Of a stretch of 64,000 nt of DNA, positions 53,140-64,000 are shown piece after piece. The notes beneath the pieces are model-generated. The model searched no databases. It saw nothing but the letters and a program-made list of their open reading frames with translations, and was not told the DNA's origin. Both the position numbers and the translations under genes were made by a program. Numbering within the stretch: the stretch's first letter is position 1; each line of letters opens with the position of its first letter. This stretch comes from Armigeres subalbatus (lineage: Eukaryota; Arthropoda; Insecta; Diptera; Culicidae). Location of the stretch: assembly GCF_024139115.2 (NCBI RefSeq), contig NC_085141.1, positions 135,717,822 through 135,781,821 on the forward strand, read 5' to 3'.

Positions 53140-53750
53140 CCAGTAATTAGAGGTTCAATTTTAGAGTGTGGTGGCGAGTTTTGAGGCGGTGCAAGGAGTT
53201 TCCATGCAAAGATGATGAGGAAATCTTTCATATACATGCTACAGGTAAGCGAAATTCCGTATCAATTGAGACCAAGCGTATAAATAGTGTGAGAGTGTGC
53301 TTAGTTCCTCCACTATTGGGTCTTTTACCGTATGTCAGTCGCAAGAATCGTAAAATAAATTAATTTTCTAAGTGGTTGGTGATACTAGTGCAATTTACGT
53401 GAATTTTACTATTCATTGTGATTTCCAAATTTCAAATGTGGAAAATGATTATTTTTCTCGGCAGGCCTTTGCGCTTTAGTACACTCCTCTAAGGTTTGAT
53501 GTCCAATAATTGTCCAGTCAACATAGCGTGCATGCTCTCTGCAGTACCCTGCATCGAAGGGGATCATGAATACATTTGTTTAAACTCGGTTTTTATTACA
53601 CGATGCTCCACGATGCTTTTCGTTCAAGTGAGTTGAATGGAAGTGTTCAGACGTTCAATTCGAGTTCAATTCAAGTGTCTTGTCCAACCCACTTGCCTTG
53701 CATTATACGGCAGTTATAGAATTTGTAAATTTTCAGTATAAGCTAGATGT
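53140..53750. other. Unassigned DNA
   Basis: A frame at 53166-53363 starts within and has no recognised domain. Nothing else is supported. Confidence 0.25.
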
Positions 53751-53751
53751 A

Positions 53752-54043
53752 CCAGTTGTGGCTATAGCACCAGTTGTCGCACTAGTGCTTTATATGCCAA
53801 ATTGACAATCAAATCACCGTAAACCAAGTTCATATTGATAAAGCATATTCATATGATACGATAACACCTTTGATCTCCTCCAAAACAAGCAAAGCATAAT
53901 TGTAAAAATTAATTTTGCTTAATTTTTGACGTCCTTTGCACCAGTTGTCGCACTTGTGGTCTCTATTTGGCCAGTCCCATAAGAAAACAATGGGATAAGA
54001 AAACAATAGGATTTGGGAACATTAAGATTAGTGCCACAACTGG
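53752..54043. mobile_element. Phrase element P6 ('CACCAGTTGTCGCACTAGTG')
   Basis: The phrase occurs at 53751, 53771 and 53940 and is inverted at 54030. TA adjoins the left end. The layout (two copies near the left end, others near the right, and a shared aaaacaatggga word) mirrors P5. Confidence 0.5.
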
Positions 54044-54930
54044 TGCATGCGTTCCTATTATGGATTAATCAATTTTGAGGATAATAACAAATTTTATTGT
54101 GGTTGTCACAACTGTTCTAAGAAGCAGGAAGTAAAACCTTTTCCCTGATAAATAAAGTTCACCCACATGCCTTTTACTTATTTTTAAAAAAATACTTGTT
54201 CTTATGTATGGCGACAATTGGTACACCCACCCTAATTAGATTTTTCGTATGACCGAAAAAGTGCCGTGTGAGAAAATAATTCATTTGGGTAATCATAATG
54301 CTTTACATGCAAATGGATTAAGCTGAAAAACAAAAGACTTAAGAACATTCAATATTCGCTACGGACTGCTCGGTTAATTCTATTAGCTCAGCAGTAAAAT
54401 TCACACAGAAATGCCACCGGCGCGTATACACGGCCGTGCGCGCGGCTGCGTATTTATCAGCGCTCACTACAGTCCGTTTTAGGGCTCTTTTTCCACACTG
54501 CACTGTTCTGCTGTTGATTGTGCGCTCGGTTCATTTTGTTCGATCTTCCTTTAAGGTGATTATACAATCAAGCCAAGTGGTGAATTTCAAATTCACCACA
54601 CGGTTTCTACTTCTGTTATCAAAAGTTCAAATTTGGCGTAATAATTGTCCTACAATGCTGAAATTAAAGTCGATTGTTTAGCATAAGTAAGCAAACGATC
54701 TACGGATGTTTCATCCCCATGGGCGTTGTGGTTCTCTCAATTCGTGCTCTTGAAAAATCACTAGAAAAAGCACGTGGTTTCCAAGATGGCCGATTTGTGG
54801 CTTTGTTGTATAACCACCTTAACACACACTTCTCCCAAGCTGTGGTGAATTCAAACGTAAGAGGCGCGCTCCCGTTCAAATGCAACGGTGCATGTGAGTG
54901 TATTAAAATTTCTTTTCACCACACTGAGGA
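54044..54930. other. Unassigned DNA before the 147 bp array
   Basis: Includes a GC-richer patch at 54415-54540 with cggcgcgtatacacggccg. Similar words occur near 49260. No gene can be supported. Confidence 0.3.
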
Positions 54931-54934
54931 GATG

Positions 54935-57360
54935 GACATCTCTGGATGCAATCAATAGTGAACCTCTTTTGTACCTTACAAATGCCACAACAACGGTCCT
55001 TCGGAAGATCCGAAACATCCGTAAAATCTGAGACAATCCAAAAAATTATCTCGCGATTTTTTTTCGTAGCAATCTATCCTGGTGAATTGTGGGTGCAATC
55101 AATAGTGAATGTTTTCTGTGACCCAGAAAATGCTCCCGAAATGGCTCCCGCAAGAATCCGGAACATCCGTAAAAGAGGCCAGTTTCAAAAGTTCATCCCA
55201 GAGCATTGCGATTTTTTCGTAACCATCTATTCTGACGAATTGTGGGTGCGATCAATAGTGAAAGTCTTCGGTGGCCTTAAAATTTCCCAGAAAAATCTTC
55301 CGAAATATCCTGAACATCGACAAGAGTAGCCAGTTCCAAAAGATCATCCCAAAATTTAGCGATTTTTTCGTAATCATCCAATCAATAATGGATGCAATCA
55401 ATAATGAAAGTTTTCTGTAACCTACAAATGTCCCAGAAACGATCCTTCGGAACATCCGGAACAGCCGTAAGAGTGGCCAATGCCAAAAGTCCATCCCAGG
55501 GATTCGCGACTTTTTCTTACCATTCATTCGTGTGAAATGTGGATGCAATCAATAATGAAAGTCTTCTGTAATCTCCGAATGTTCCAGAAACCTTCTTTCC
55601 GAAGATCTGGAACATCCATAAAAGTGACCATCATGTCATCATGTCTAAATGTCTTCTGTGACCTCCAAATGCCACAAGAACAGTCCTCAGGAGGATCCGG
55701 AACATCCGTAAAATGGCCAATTTCAAAAGTCCATCCCAGGGCTTCTCGATTTTTTCGTAACCATTTATTCTGACAAATTTGAGGGGGCGGTGGTCCCGCA
55801 ATGTCCTAGAAACTGTCCTTTGGTAGATCTGGAACATCCGTAAAAATGGTCAATTTCAAAAATTTCTCCAGAGCTTTGCGCTCGTTTCGTAATAATCTAT
55901 CCTGGCGAATTATAGTTGCAATCAATAATGAAAATCTTCTGTGACCTCCAAGTACCACAAAAACGGTCCTCCGGATGATCCGAAAAATGGCCAACTCTTA
56001 AAATTCATCCCAGAGCTTCATGATTTTTAGTAGCAATTCATCCTGACAAATTTTTGGTGCAATCAATAGTGAAAATCTTCTGTGACTCCCAAAAGATTCC
56101 GAAATGGCTCTCCGGAAGATTCGGAACATCCGTAAAAATGGCCAATTCCAAAAGTTTATCTCGGAGCATCACAATCCTGGCGAATTGTGTATGCAATCAA
56201 TAATGAAAGTCTTCTGTGACAACTTAATGCTCCCGTAATGGTGCTCCAGAAGATCCGGAGCATCCGTGAAAGAGGCCAATTCCAAAGAGAATTCACGGAG
56301 GAGCTTCTAGAGGAACTTCCTTTTGAACTTCTGGAATTAATCATTCTAGCGGATGTCCCAAATTTCCCGGAGAACCGTTTTGTAATCATTGGCGATGAAA
56401 GAGGACTTTTACTGTTAATTGCGGACATAACATGCCGTTTAGAAAGTTTTCTGAAATATCGATTGTGATTACGTTTTGGTAGGTCACAGAGGACTTTCAC
56501 CATCGACTCCACATATAATATACCATTACTACGTGAATGCTAACAAAAATGCGCAGTAACTAGGATTAACCTATTTTACGAATGTTTCGGGTTTCCTGAG
56601 GACCGTATTGAGGTCATTTCGGGTCACAAAAGCCTTTCACTATTGATTGCATAATCAATTCGCTGATATAAACAGTTTCGAAAATTAGCTTTGAGATGAA
56701 CTTTTGGAATTGGCTACTTTTACGAAAGTTTCGGACTTTCCGGAAGGCCGTTTGTGGTCATCTCAGAAGACTTAAACAATTCAATGCGCACACAATTCGC
56801 CCGTATGGATGGTTACGAATGAAATAGCGATGCTCTAAAATTAATTTTTTGCAATCAGCTACTTTCACGGATGTTCTGGATCATCCAGAGGACCGTTTCG
56901 GGAGCATGCGCATGTCGCAGAAGACTTTAACAATTGATTGCACAGACGTTTTGCCAGTATGATTGATTATGAAGAGTTCGCGAAGCTCTGGAATGTATTT
57001 TTGAAATTGGTCACTTTTACGAATGTTTCAGATCTTCCGGAGAACCGTTTCTGGGGCATTTGGAGGTCACATAAGTGTTTTATTGTTGGCTGCACTCACA
57101 TTTCGCCGGAATGGATGATGCCGAAAAAATCGCGAAGCTCTTGAATAAACTTTTACGAATGTTCCGGATCTTCCGGAGGGCCATTTCGGGAGCATTTGGG
57201 GGTCACAGAAGACTTCCACTATTGATTGCACTCACAATTCGCCAGAACGGATGGTTAGGAAAAAAAATCGCGAAGCTCTGAAATGAACTTTTGGAAATGA
57301 CCACGTTTACAGATGTTCCGGATCTTCCAGAAGGCTTTCCAATGACCGCTCGAGGGATAA
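54935..57360. repeat. Inverted pair of ~147 bp tandem arrays
   Basis: About ten plus-oriented units, marked by variants of ccggaacatccgtaaaa, start near 55012, 55160, 55310, 55456, 55608, 55698, 55830, 55975, 56120 and 56258. About seven units in the opposite direction follow, marked by tacgaatgttccgga, near 56340, 56577, 56720, 56868, 57017, 57154 and 57308. The switch is near 56300. Units are strongly diverged. All frames here are short and unsupported. Confidence 0.88.
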
Positions 57361-57369
57361 AATTGCCAA

Positions 57370-57440
57370 GAAATGTAGTATACAAAATAGCAAATACAGT
57401 TGATATCATCAGAGCACATATTTGCAAGCAATTTTATATT
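57370..57440 (-). repeat. Inverted copy of 48790-48850
   Basis: Shares gcaaatacagttgatatcat and tgcaagcaattt words with the block that precedes the two units at 48845. It therefore marks the outer boundary of the repeat family. Confidence 0.6.
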
Positions 57441-57444
57441 TCAT

Positions 57445-58585
57445 AATACGAGACTCGAAAATTAGGTGCCAAATTGAGAAGCTTTAGTACAGGTTCCCCG
57501 GGGACTAGAGAGGTCATTTTGGATGTAGCATTCCCAGTAGTATTTGAATGTGATTGCTTTTCTAGAAATAATGACCAAATCTTTCTTATATCTAACGTAA
57601 ATTATCGATTGTTTCAGCATCTAAAATGCAACCCAAGCATTTTCTTCTCGTTAAAATTGACCACAAATCACTCCGTCCCGTTTGCCAAGAGCTATCCGCT
57701 TTTGTGCCTCTGGAAGTCAAAAGTCACCTCTCACCCGCCCTATCTTTTGAAAGAACAACAATCCATCCACCCATTTAAATAATTTTCCGTGAAAACACAA
57801 CCGCCGCACATAATGAAACCAGCTGCTAACAGCAGTTAATGATGGTGGTTAGTAATTTATCGACAGCTCGATAGGCTGCGAAATAATCGGCCCGAATGAA
57901 TAGATCAACTATTGACTGAAAGCCGAACAAGACACCGAGGGTCTGTATAGAATTCGATTCTGCTTTCATATTGGGGTCTCGAAAGAGTTAGAACAAAGCT
58001 GCCCTCCAATTGAGTATAACCCACGGCAGTAGTCCGGCTCGCATAGATCGCTCACGGATAGAGAGTTTTCCTTCGTAAACCAACAAGATTTATGTCACTG
58101 TTGGCCCTCAACTCAACCTGGATAATCCTCTATCATTTTGCGCACGAGAATTTCATGCTGAAACGTGACCGAAAACAAACGCCACGGTCTGCAATCTTCC
58201 ATACAAAGCTTCTGATGGCTTGTCCCGGCTAGCTCAACACGATTCCACCAAGTGCCGCCGTTTATGTTTAACATTTTATCCAATTTTATTGTAACGCCAT
58301 TCTAGAACAAGACCTCCGCAGTCAACTGCTCGGAGTGGAGTTAGCCTTTCTTCTCGCTTGCTGTGCACAGTGCTGCCGGAGGTTCAAAATCTGTGATAGA
58401 AAATAGTTTAATTGAATCAATTTTGATTTAAAATGACGGAAAAGCCTAATTGAAATTTGCATGGAAATGAATTGAAAAACATAAAATCTATTTGTGATAA
58501 GACGAGATAGCATTATCCCATTGAATATAACATCTCTTACAGCAGCGGCGAAAAAGCAGAGCATGGAGTCGGTTTCATAGTGATC
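57445..58585. other. Unique region with GC-richer island 3
   Basis: From about 57790 to 58380 the DNA is GC-richer, and no repeat is recognised. A 102-codon frame at 57474-57782 has no known domain. It may be host regulatory or intronic sequence. Confidence 0.3.
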
Positions 58586-58589
58586 GGCA

Positions 58590-59560
58590 AGCAAATAAAG
58601 CGAAGTTATGAGTTCGAATCACGCCGGGGACTAAGACAAGGTGATGGACTTTCGTGCCTGTTATTCAACATTGCGCTAGAAGGTGTCATGCGGAGAGCCG
58701 GGTGTAACAGCCGGGGTACGCTTTTCAACAGATCCAGTCAATTTATTTGCTTCGCGGATGACATGGACATTGTCGGCCGAACATTTGCAAAGGTGGCAGA
58801 ACTGTACACCCGCCTGAAACGTGAAGCAACAAAAGTTGGACTAGTGGTGAATGCGTCAAAGACAAAGTACATGCTTGTGGGCGGAACCGAGCGCGACAGG
58901 ACCCGTCTGGGGATAGACGGGGATACCTTCGAGGTGGTCGAGGAATTCGTCTACCTCGGATCCTTGCTAACGGCTGATAACAATGTTAGTCGTGAAATAC
59001 GAAGGCGCATCATCTGTGGAAGTCGGGCCTACTACGGGCTCCAGAAGAAACTGCGGTCAAAAAAGACTCGCCACTGCACCAAATGTGTCATGTACAAGAC
59101 GCTAATAAGACCGGTTGTCCTCTACAGACATGAAACGTGGACAATGCTGGAGGAGGACTTGCAAGCACTCGGAGTATTCGAGAGACGGGTGCTTAGGACC
59201 ATCTTTGGCGGTGTGCAAGAAGACGGTGTGTGGCGGCGAAGAATGAACCACGAGCTCGCCCAACTCTACGGCGAACCCAGTATCTAGAAGGTAGCTAAAG
59301 CCGGAAGGGTACGATGGGCAGGACATGTTGCAAGAATGCCGGACAGCAATCCTGCAAAGATGGTGTTCGCTTCCGATCCGGCAGGTACGAGACGGCGTGG
59401 AGCGCAGCGAGCGAGATGGGCAGACCAGGTACAGAACGACTTGGCGAGCGTGGGGCGTATCCGAGGATGGAGAGATGCGGCCTCGAACCGTGCATTGTGG
59501 CGTCAAATTGTTGATTCAGTGTTATCTGTTTAGATGTTAACTAAATAAATAAAATGAATG
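58590..59560 (+). pseudogene. RTE-clade LINE, 3' half of ORF2
   Basis: It starts at about RSYEFESRRGLRQGDGLSC, shows LLFNIALEGVMRRAGC and the catalytic FICFADDMDIVGRT, then VVNASKTKYMLVGG and VEEFVYLGSLLTADN. After an in-frame TAG at 59284-59286 it continues to the C-terminus (VARMPDSNPAKMVFASDPAG, then GAQRARW and SNRALWRQIVDSVLSV) with TAG at 59532. The 3' end has aaataaataaaatgaatgag. It is the best-preserved RTE copy here, truncated at its 5' end before the catalytic region. Confidence 0.88.
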
Positions 59561-59639
59561 AGTTGGGAAACGGCCAGTGAATGGATCGTAGTATTTAGGA
59601 AACGAAGCAAATTCTTCAAATACACTACACCCACAGATG

Positions 59640-59930
59640 TGAATCACGTAAGGCTTTCGGCAACACAAAAAATACCAGAAGTAGGAAGAAGGGACAAGAA
59701 AGAAGAAACACTAAGTAAGACGGAACAAGGAAGAAGGGAAAAGGAAAAAGAATGAAGAATGAAGAAGGAAGGAAGCATGAAGAAAAAAAGGAAGGAGAGA
59801 AAAATTGAAGAATGAAAAAAGAGAAGGAAGGAGGAATAGAAGGACCCTTCCTATTCGACCTTTTATTCCTTTCAACCTTTTGTTCCTTTCTTTTGTTTCT
59901 TTCCTTTGGAAACCTCAAGTTAGGAGGGGT
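59640..59930. repeat. Purine/pyrimidine-rich repeat
   Basis: A GAAGAAGGAAGGAAG-type tract is followed by a pyrimidine tract after cttcctattcgacc. It is similar in composition to 26490-27218 and 35035-35220. The Lys/Phe frames are compositional. Confidence 0.65.
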
Positions 59931-59934
59931 TTCT

Positions 59935-60486
59935 GGAGCAATTTCTCATATACCCAGTTCTTATACAGGTTTTGGTACATTCTTATACAGAATTGTTAGA
60001 AAATCTAACAACCGGCAGTTGGGTGATCGAGCCGGAAACATGATGGGATTAGATTTCTTCTTTCTACTAAAATTTAGCTGAAAATCATCTTGTTTTCGGC
60101 GTGTGCAGTCTTGTTAAGCAGCAAAAACAATTTTAATCCTGCATTTCGGTAATTTATTTTACTTTTTTCAAGGATTTAAAGCTTGTTTCGTTACAAGACT
60201 GGTTCCTGCTGCTATCATTTATTCATAAAGATGAAAGTGAATTAGCTTATTCACAGCAGTTCGCACAAATTCGTAGGTGATTAAAGCCCAGACCTGTTGT
60301 ATGAGAGTAGCATCACTCACATCCGTTACCACAGATATTGATTTGGGACTTTTCCCTATCTCTTACAAGATGGAAGCAATGCACTCTCCAACTGTCGATG
60401 TCTGCCCTGGCCACATCCTTGCGTATGCTGAGAAAGGGGAAGGATGGTTAATTGGACACCTACTTAACCCTTTCGGGACGGATATG
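59935..60486. other. Unassigned DNA
   Basis: A 104-codon frame at 60277 has no recognised domain and runs into the SINE tail. No other signal is seen. Confidence 0.25.
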
Positions 60487-60496
60487 CCCTGGGTTT

Positions 60497-61048
60497 CCTT
60501 CCTACTATTATTATTATTGGCATTACATCCCCACACTGGGACAGAGCCGCCTAGCAGCTTAGTGTTCATTAAGCACTTCCACAGTTATTAACTGCGAGGT
60601 TTCTAAGCCAAGTTACCATTTTTGCATTCGTATATCATGAGGCTAACACGATGATACTTCTATGCCCAGGGAAGTCGAGACGATTTCCAATCCGAAAATT
60701 TCCTAGACCGGCACCGGGAATCGAACCCAGCCACCCTCAGCATGGTCTTCCCACAGACAAACATACATAACACTCGTCAAATTCACATCGTTCACTGATT
60801 TACTGGTCAATTCAAATAATCATCAGTTGGCCAATCGATCACCCGTGGCGCGCGCATCCGATTCGCTCTAGTTTGTCGTTTGCTCACTACCGCCATCTGG
60901 TTCGTGATTTGCCCAACTAACTGAAATCAACAGATGTTGTTAGTGTTTGAATGACGATGAATTTGATGAGTGAATGTTCAATGTATTATGTCTATTTGTC
61001 TGTGGTCTTACTTCGTAGCCGCGCGTCTTACCGCACGGCTAAGGAGGG
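60497..61048 (-). mobile_element. tRNA-derived SINE, family 3, copy b, interrupted
   Basis: The minus strand begins GGGCCCTCCTTAGCCGTGCG (A-box region). It has a perfect B box, GGGTTCGATTCCCGG, the conserved tatcatcgtgttagcctcat and an (AAT)n tail. It is flanked by the perfect 10 bp duplication CCCTGGGTTT (60487-60496 and 61049-61058). A 255 bp MITE splits the tRNA-like head. Confidence 0.88.
60751..61005. mobile_element. MITE with CCACAGACAAAYAKACATAA ends inside the SINE
   Basis: The inverted ends are about 20 bp, with further matching ctcatcaaattcatcg-like blocks inside. The flanks TCTTC and TCTTA suggest a 4-5 bp duplication. The uninterrupted SINE order is known from copy a. No coding capacity. 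Confidence 0.75.
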
Positions 61049-61059
61049 CCCTGGGTTTT

Positions 61060-62025
61060 AGATTGACTGTATATATATATTGACTGTATATTTTCAGCAA
61101 AATGGTTGTTAGCTTTACAGGAAAAATATCGGAAGTCAAGTTTGACTATACCCTGGAGACCCAGATGACCGAAACCTTGGAAACATTCAACTTTTGAGAG
61201 CCTAGAAATGAAATGTTTGAATCCTATATTACATTGCTAATTCTGGGCACTCAATCAAGTTTAGCCATCCTGAACGTCAAGCCAACCAATTTACTTGACG
61301 TCAAAAATACGAGATACTCAAGAATCCCCAAACGGTTCGCGAGTTCAACTCATGGGATTTACCAGATCAATCAGATCTACTGCAATGTCCTCATCATCGG
61401 TTTATACCAAATCCGGTTCAATAAGTATATGCGGATCATGTAAACCCAATTCCCTTGAATACGAGATATCCAAGGTACTCCAAAACGGTTTCGAGTTCAA
61501 CCCAAGATATCTGCCGAAGCAACCAAGGCTTTTGCAATGTACTCCTCGTCGGCATATACCCAATCCGGTTCAATAAGCATATGAGCATCAAGTAAACTGA
61601 ATTTTCTTCAAAACGAGATGTTCAAGGTAATCCAAAATATTCTGGAGGCCTGCCAGAATGTTTAGCGAAGCACAGATACATCGTTCAGGACTTGGTAGAT
61701 CGGGTAGTTCGCATGTTCTGAGCTCCATGACATTTAAGGATATGTACTCCAGAACAATTTGGATAGACTAGAACATAAAATAATATTTCAACGGCTTTTT
61801 AGTTCTTTCAATATTAGCTTTGGTCGAATTCAGTGAAAGTGAAATAAACTCAAATCTGTACGTTGGATCTATGTAAACAAACTCGTTATGCAAGGGTTAA
61901 GAAAGATGTAGAGAACTCTACGACCTCCCATACCTGCACGGGAGGTTTTTGAATTGTTAGTTTGCAAGGCCTGCGAGTGAATCCATGACTTCCTGCTTAG
62001 GAGGCAGAAGCGGTAGCCTTTAGAT
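61060..62025. other. Unassigned DNA
   Basis: A loose repetition of gagatactcaagaat / gagatatccaaggtac words with 'ccggttcaataag' occurs near 61310-61450, 61460-61580 and 61605. It suggests decayed ~150 bp tandem units. No gene is recognised. Confidence 0.35.
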
Positions 62026-63200
62026 CAGCGGTTCTCAACCTGGGGTTCATGTACCTAGTTACCTCGGACAAAAGTGTCAAATGGCGGATGTATTACAATC
62101 AGGGAATCAATATTCGAGCAACGCCTAACAATATACTCTTTATCATAAACAGAGTTTGTTACTGACAAACGGTGTTGAACTTAATCTAGAATTAAAAAAA
62201 ACACCTAAATAAAGATTAAAAAAAAAGTTTACTGACAAACGCACCTAGCGAAAAACCTTTATTAGAACCCGAAAACAATATGACAAGAATCATTTGCCTT
62301 GCATGCTCTGATATTTCCAGGCGGGGGTCAAGCTGTCAAATGTTTGTTGCCACAAATTTAGCGAATGCCGACGGCACTAATACTACACCATAGTATATGA
62401 AAAATAAACACTGCAGTGAGTGAGAATGTAATGAAACGCACAAAGATATTGATAATGCCAGAAACAACTGTTTCTGTTCAGCACAGAGTTTCTTCTCACA
62501 ACATAATTATTTATCAGCAAATTTCGCGTAAAGATTAACGTAAAACACCACATTTTACGGGTTTGGTGCATTTTTGTTCGTTACAATATTTTATTTGATA
62601 TGTGCTTTCGACACCACTCTCTCTAGTAAAAACGGTAAACAATGCAATACCACGTCAATTCATGATAGTATATGAGCATTTTGACATTGGAGTATAAATT
62701 TATGCGCCAAAAAAGAGGGTACTGTCATACTTGCCAAACTCCATATGAAAAAATCCGTTGTCCCCCCTCTGGATATTTCCCAAAATACGATGCTAATTTT
62801 CTAATCATTGTTTGATTCTCGAATATTTCCATAACAGCAGAAACTATAACAGCATAAAAAATAGAAATAATGCAAAATAACGGGATGAAAAGTTAGCAAC
62901 AAGATTGTCTTCTTTTTTGTTGCTGACAAAAATTTTCGGATCTTTGTCATTATTATCTCCGACAAAAACAAAAATTTGTCGTTGACTCTCTTTTGTCGCT
63001 TGTTTCGCATGCGCATTCCAAAAAAATTGATTCCCTGATTACAATTTAAAGAAAAACTTATTGATAAAGTTTTGATAATTGTGTATTTTTGAATTCATAA
63101 ACTTTGTATTGCACATAATATGCACGACGATCAGTATATCAAAGCCTATTTAATCCTGCCTACCACACCCAACACAGTATATGAAGGGCTGCGGGACAAA
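62026..63200 (+). mobile_element. hAT-type fragment H3, interrupted
   Basis: It begins CAGCGGTTCTCAACCTGGG. After a 938 bp nested element it resumes with the aaaacttattgataaag block also present in H2, ending near tatgaagggctgcgg. No transposase is present. Confidence 0.72.
62100..63037. mobile_element. Non-autonomous hAT element nested in H3
   Basis: The ends are CAGGGAATCAAT and its reverse complement, with the perfect 8 bp duplication ATTACAAT (62092-62099 and 63038-63045). There are 938 bp without a transposase. H1 and H2 show the uninterrupted target. Confidence 0.88.
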
Positions 63201-63257
63201 AGACCAAAAGACAAAACATCGAATGACTAAAATCTATAATCTATATTATTCTTATGG

Positions 63258-63380
63258 TTAGAAAGCCTCCATTTTAGAGGCATGAAGGCTTGTTTCGAAA
63301 AGCTTTGTTGCGAGAGGCTTGAAAGCCTTCTTATAAGCGTCTTGGAAGACTTCTTTCAAGAGGCTCGGAAGCGAGTTGAG
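63258..63380 (-). repeat. Degraded inverted copies of the 23 bp minisatellite unit
   Basis: The minus strand shows several aggctt/aagcct/tcttgaaag words in the same order as the arrays at 5193 and 8091. About five units are strongly diverged. Confidence 0.5.
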
Positions 63381-63659
63381 TAGGCAGGGGCCATTTGTCA
63401 TAACGACCGTTTGACATACTAAAAAAATAGTCATAGTTAGAAGTACTAGAATAAGAGATTGGCGAAGACGCCATCTTATTTCCAATCGAACCGTCAAAAG
63501 TGGTTTCATTTCGACTTGTTTACTTTTTGCATCCATAAGAAGCAAGCAAAAAGTTCAAGTGCTGCCAGTATTATTTTCACGATTTCATGCATTTTCATAC
63601 GTTGCCATTTCGACAGTTTTTCACTCCGTCACTCACTGATTATAGGGTTGCTACCCGAA

Positions 63660-64000
63660 TAAAAAAGTCCAATAGAATTACAATAGAAATTATTGTAACA
63701 ATACGATAAATTTAATTGTAATTACAATAAACTCTATTGTTGCTCACAATAGAATAACAATTAAGAATATTGTTTTCCACCATAAATCCTATTGTAAATG
63801 GAAGTTTTACAATAGAAAATAGGGGTTGTTAGTTACCGTAACAATAAAAAAATCGTTTGTTTCACTAACAAATTTTTGTAATTACAATAGAATTTAATGT
63901 AATTCTATTGTCCACAGTTTTCTGTCAATAGATTTTATTGTACGTTTATTGGAACAACAATAAGGAAAATTAATTGGTACAATAGAAGAACAATAGAATT
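63660..64000. repeat. Dense ACAATAGAATT direct and inverted repeat (runs off the window)
   Basis: About a dozen copies of ACAATAGA or its reverse complement TCTATTGT, plus shorter ACAAT/ATTGT words, fill 340 bp. Most are in the first and last 100 bp. The sequence continues past the edge. The layout resembles the phrase elements P1-P6, with an AT-rich phrase. Confidence 0.7.

Noticed and set aside
57474..57782. 102-codon plus-strand frame
   Set aside because: There is no recognisable domain, signal peptide or splice evidence. It is left as unassigned unique DNA.

Overview
The window looks like nuclear DNA of a mosquito, most likely an Aedini species (Aedes-like). It is AT-rich and dominated by transposable elements. 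It carries SINEs matching my memory of the Aedes Feilai family, RTE, CR1-like, Loa-like and Jockey LINE pieces, a BEL/Pao LTR retrotransposon, many MITEs and long satellites. Host genes are sparse and intron-containing. There is no bacterial, phage or organelle signature. Species and family names rest on recognition only, because no database search could be run.

Layout. 0-2.1 kb: an RTE relic at the edge, then a 1.4 kb TA-flanked non-autonomous element with a nested MITE. 3-4 kb: a fold-back repeat and a hAT-type MITE. 4.45-4.83 kb (minus): the clearest host gene, two exons of a secreted Gly/Tyr-rich cuticle-type protein. 5.2-9.3 kb: three minisatellite arrays (23, 51 and 23 bp) and a 600 bp inverted-repeat element. 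9.3-16.6 kb: mostly quiet AT-rich DNA, with a GC-richer island at 11.5-12.2 kb that ends in a plausible first coding exon with a perfect splice donor. 16.65-18.68 kb: a 2 kb TA-flanked element holding smaller MITEs. 19.1-23.1 kb: a broken Loa-like LINE split by a 1.05 kb TA-flanked element. 23-27 kb: LINE relics, palindromic MITEs, a Helitron-like 3' end, a Feilai SINE, a second tRNA-derived SINE and a large purine/pyrimidine hairpin.

27.4-34.8 kb: a complete but frameshifted BEL/Pao element on the minus strand, with both LTRs, a 5 bp target duplication, PBS, PPT and gag-PR-RT-RNase H-IN domains. 35-40.4 kb: fold-back repeat, Tc1/mariner relic between direct repeats, RTE 3' end, a second GC-richer unique island and a Jockey RT relic. 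40.6-47.9 kb: a tandem-repeat element (168 bp units, long CA run) that appears to have been invaded by a CR1-like LINE and by a GC-rich poly(A) retroposon. 48-51.2 kb: hAT pieces and a cluster of four SINE copies. 52.8-54.1 kb: two more phrase-repeat elements. 54.9-57.4 kb: an inverted pair of ~147 bp tandem arrays. 57.8-58.4 kb: a third unique island. 58.6-59.6 kb: RTE LINE 3' half. 60.5-63.2 kb: a SINE split by a MITE, and a hAT fragment split by another hAT MITE. The right edge runs into a dense ACAATAG repeat.

The mobile elements do not form a pathway. They are layers of nested insertions, and many insertions can be proved from exact target-site duplications within the window. The most useful observations are the nested MITE with a paralogous empty site, the set of TA-flanked elements built from a repeated short phrase, the long hairpin inside one LTR, and the candidate host first exon at 12.1 kb.
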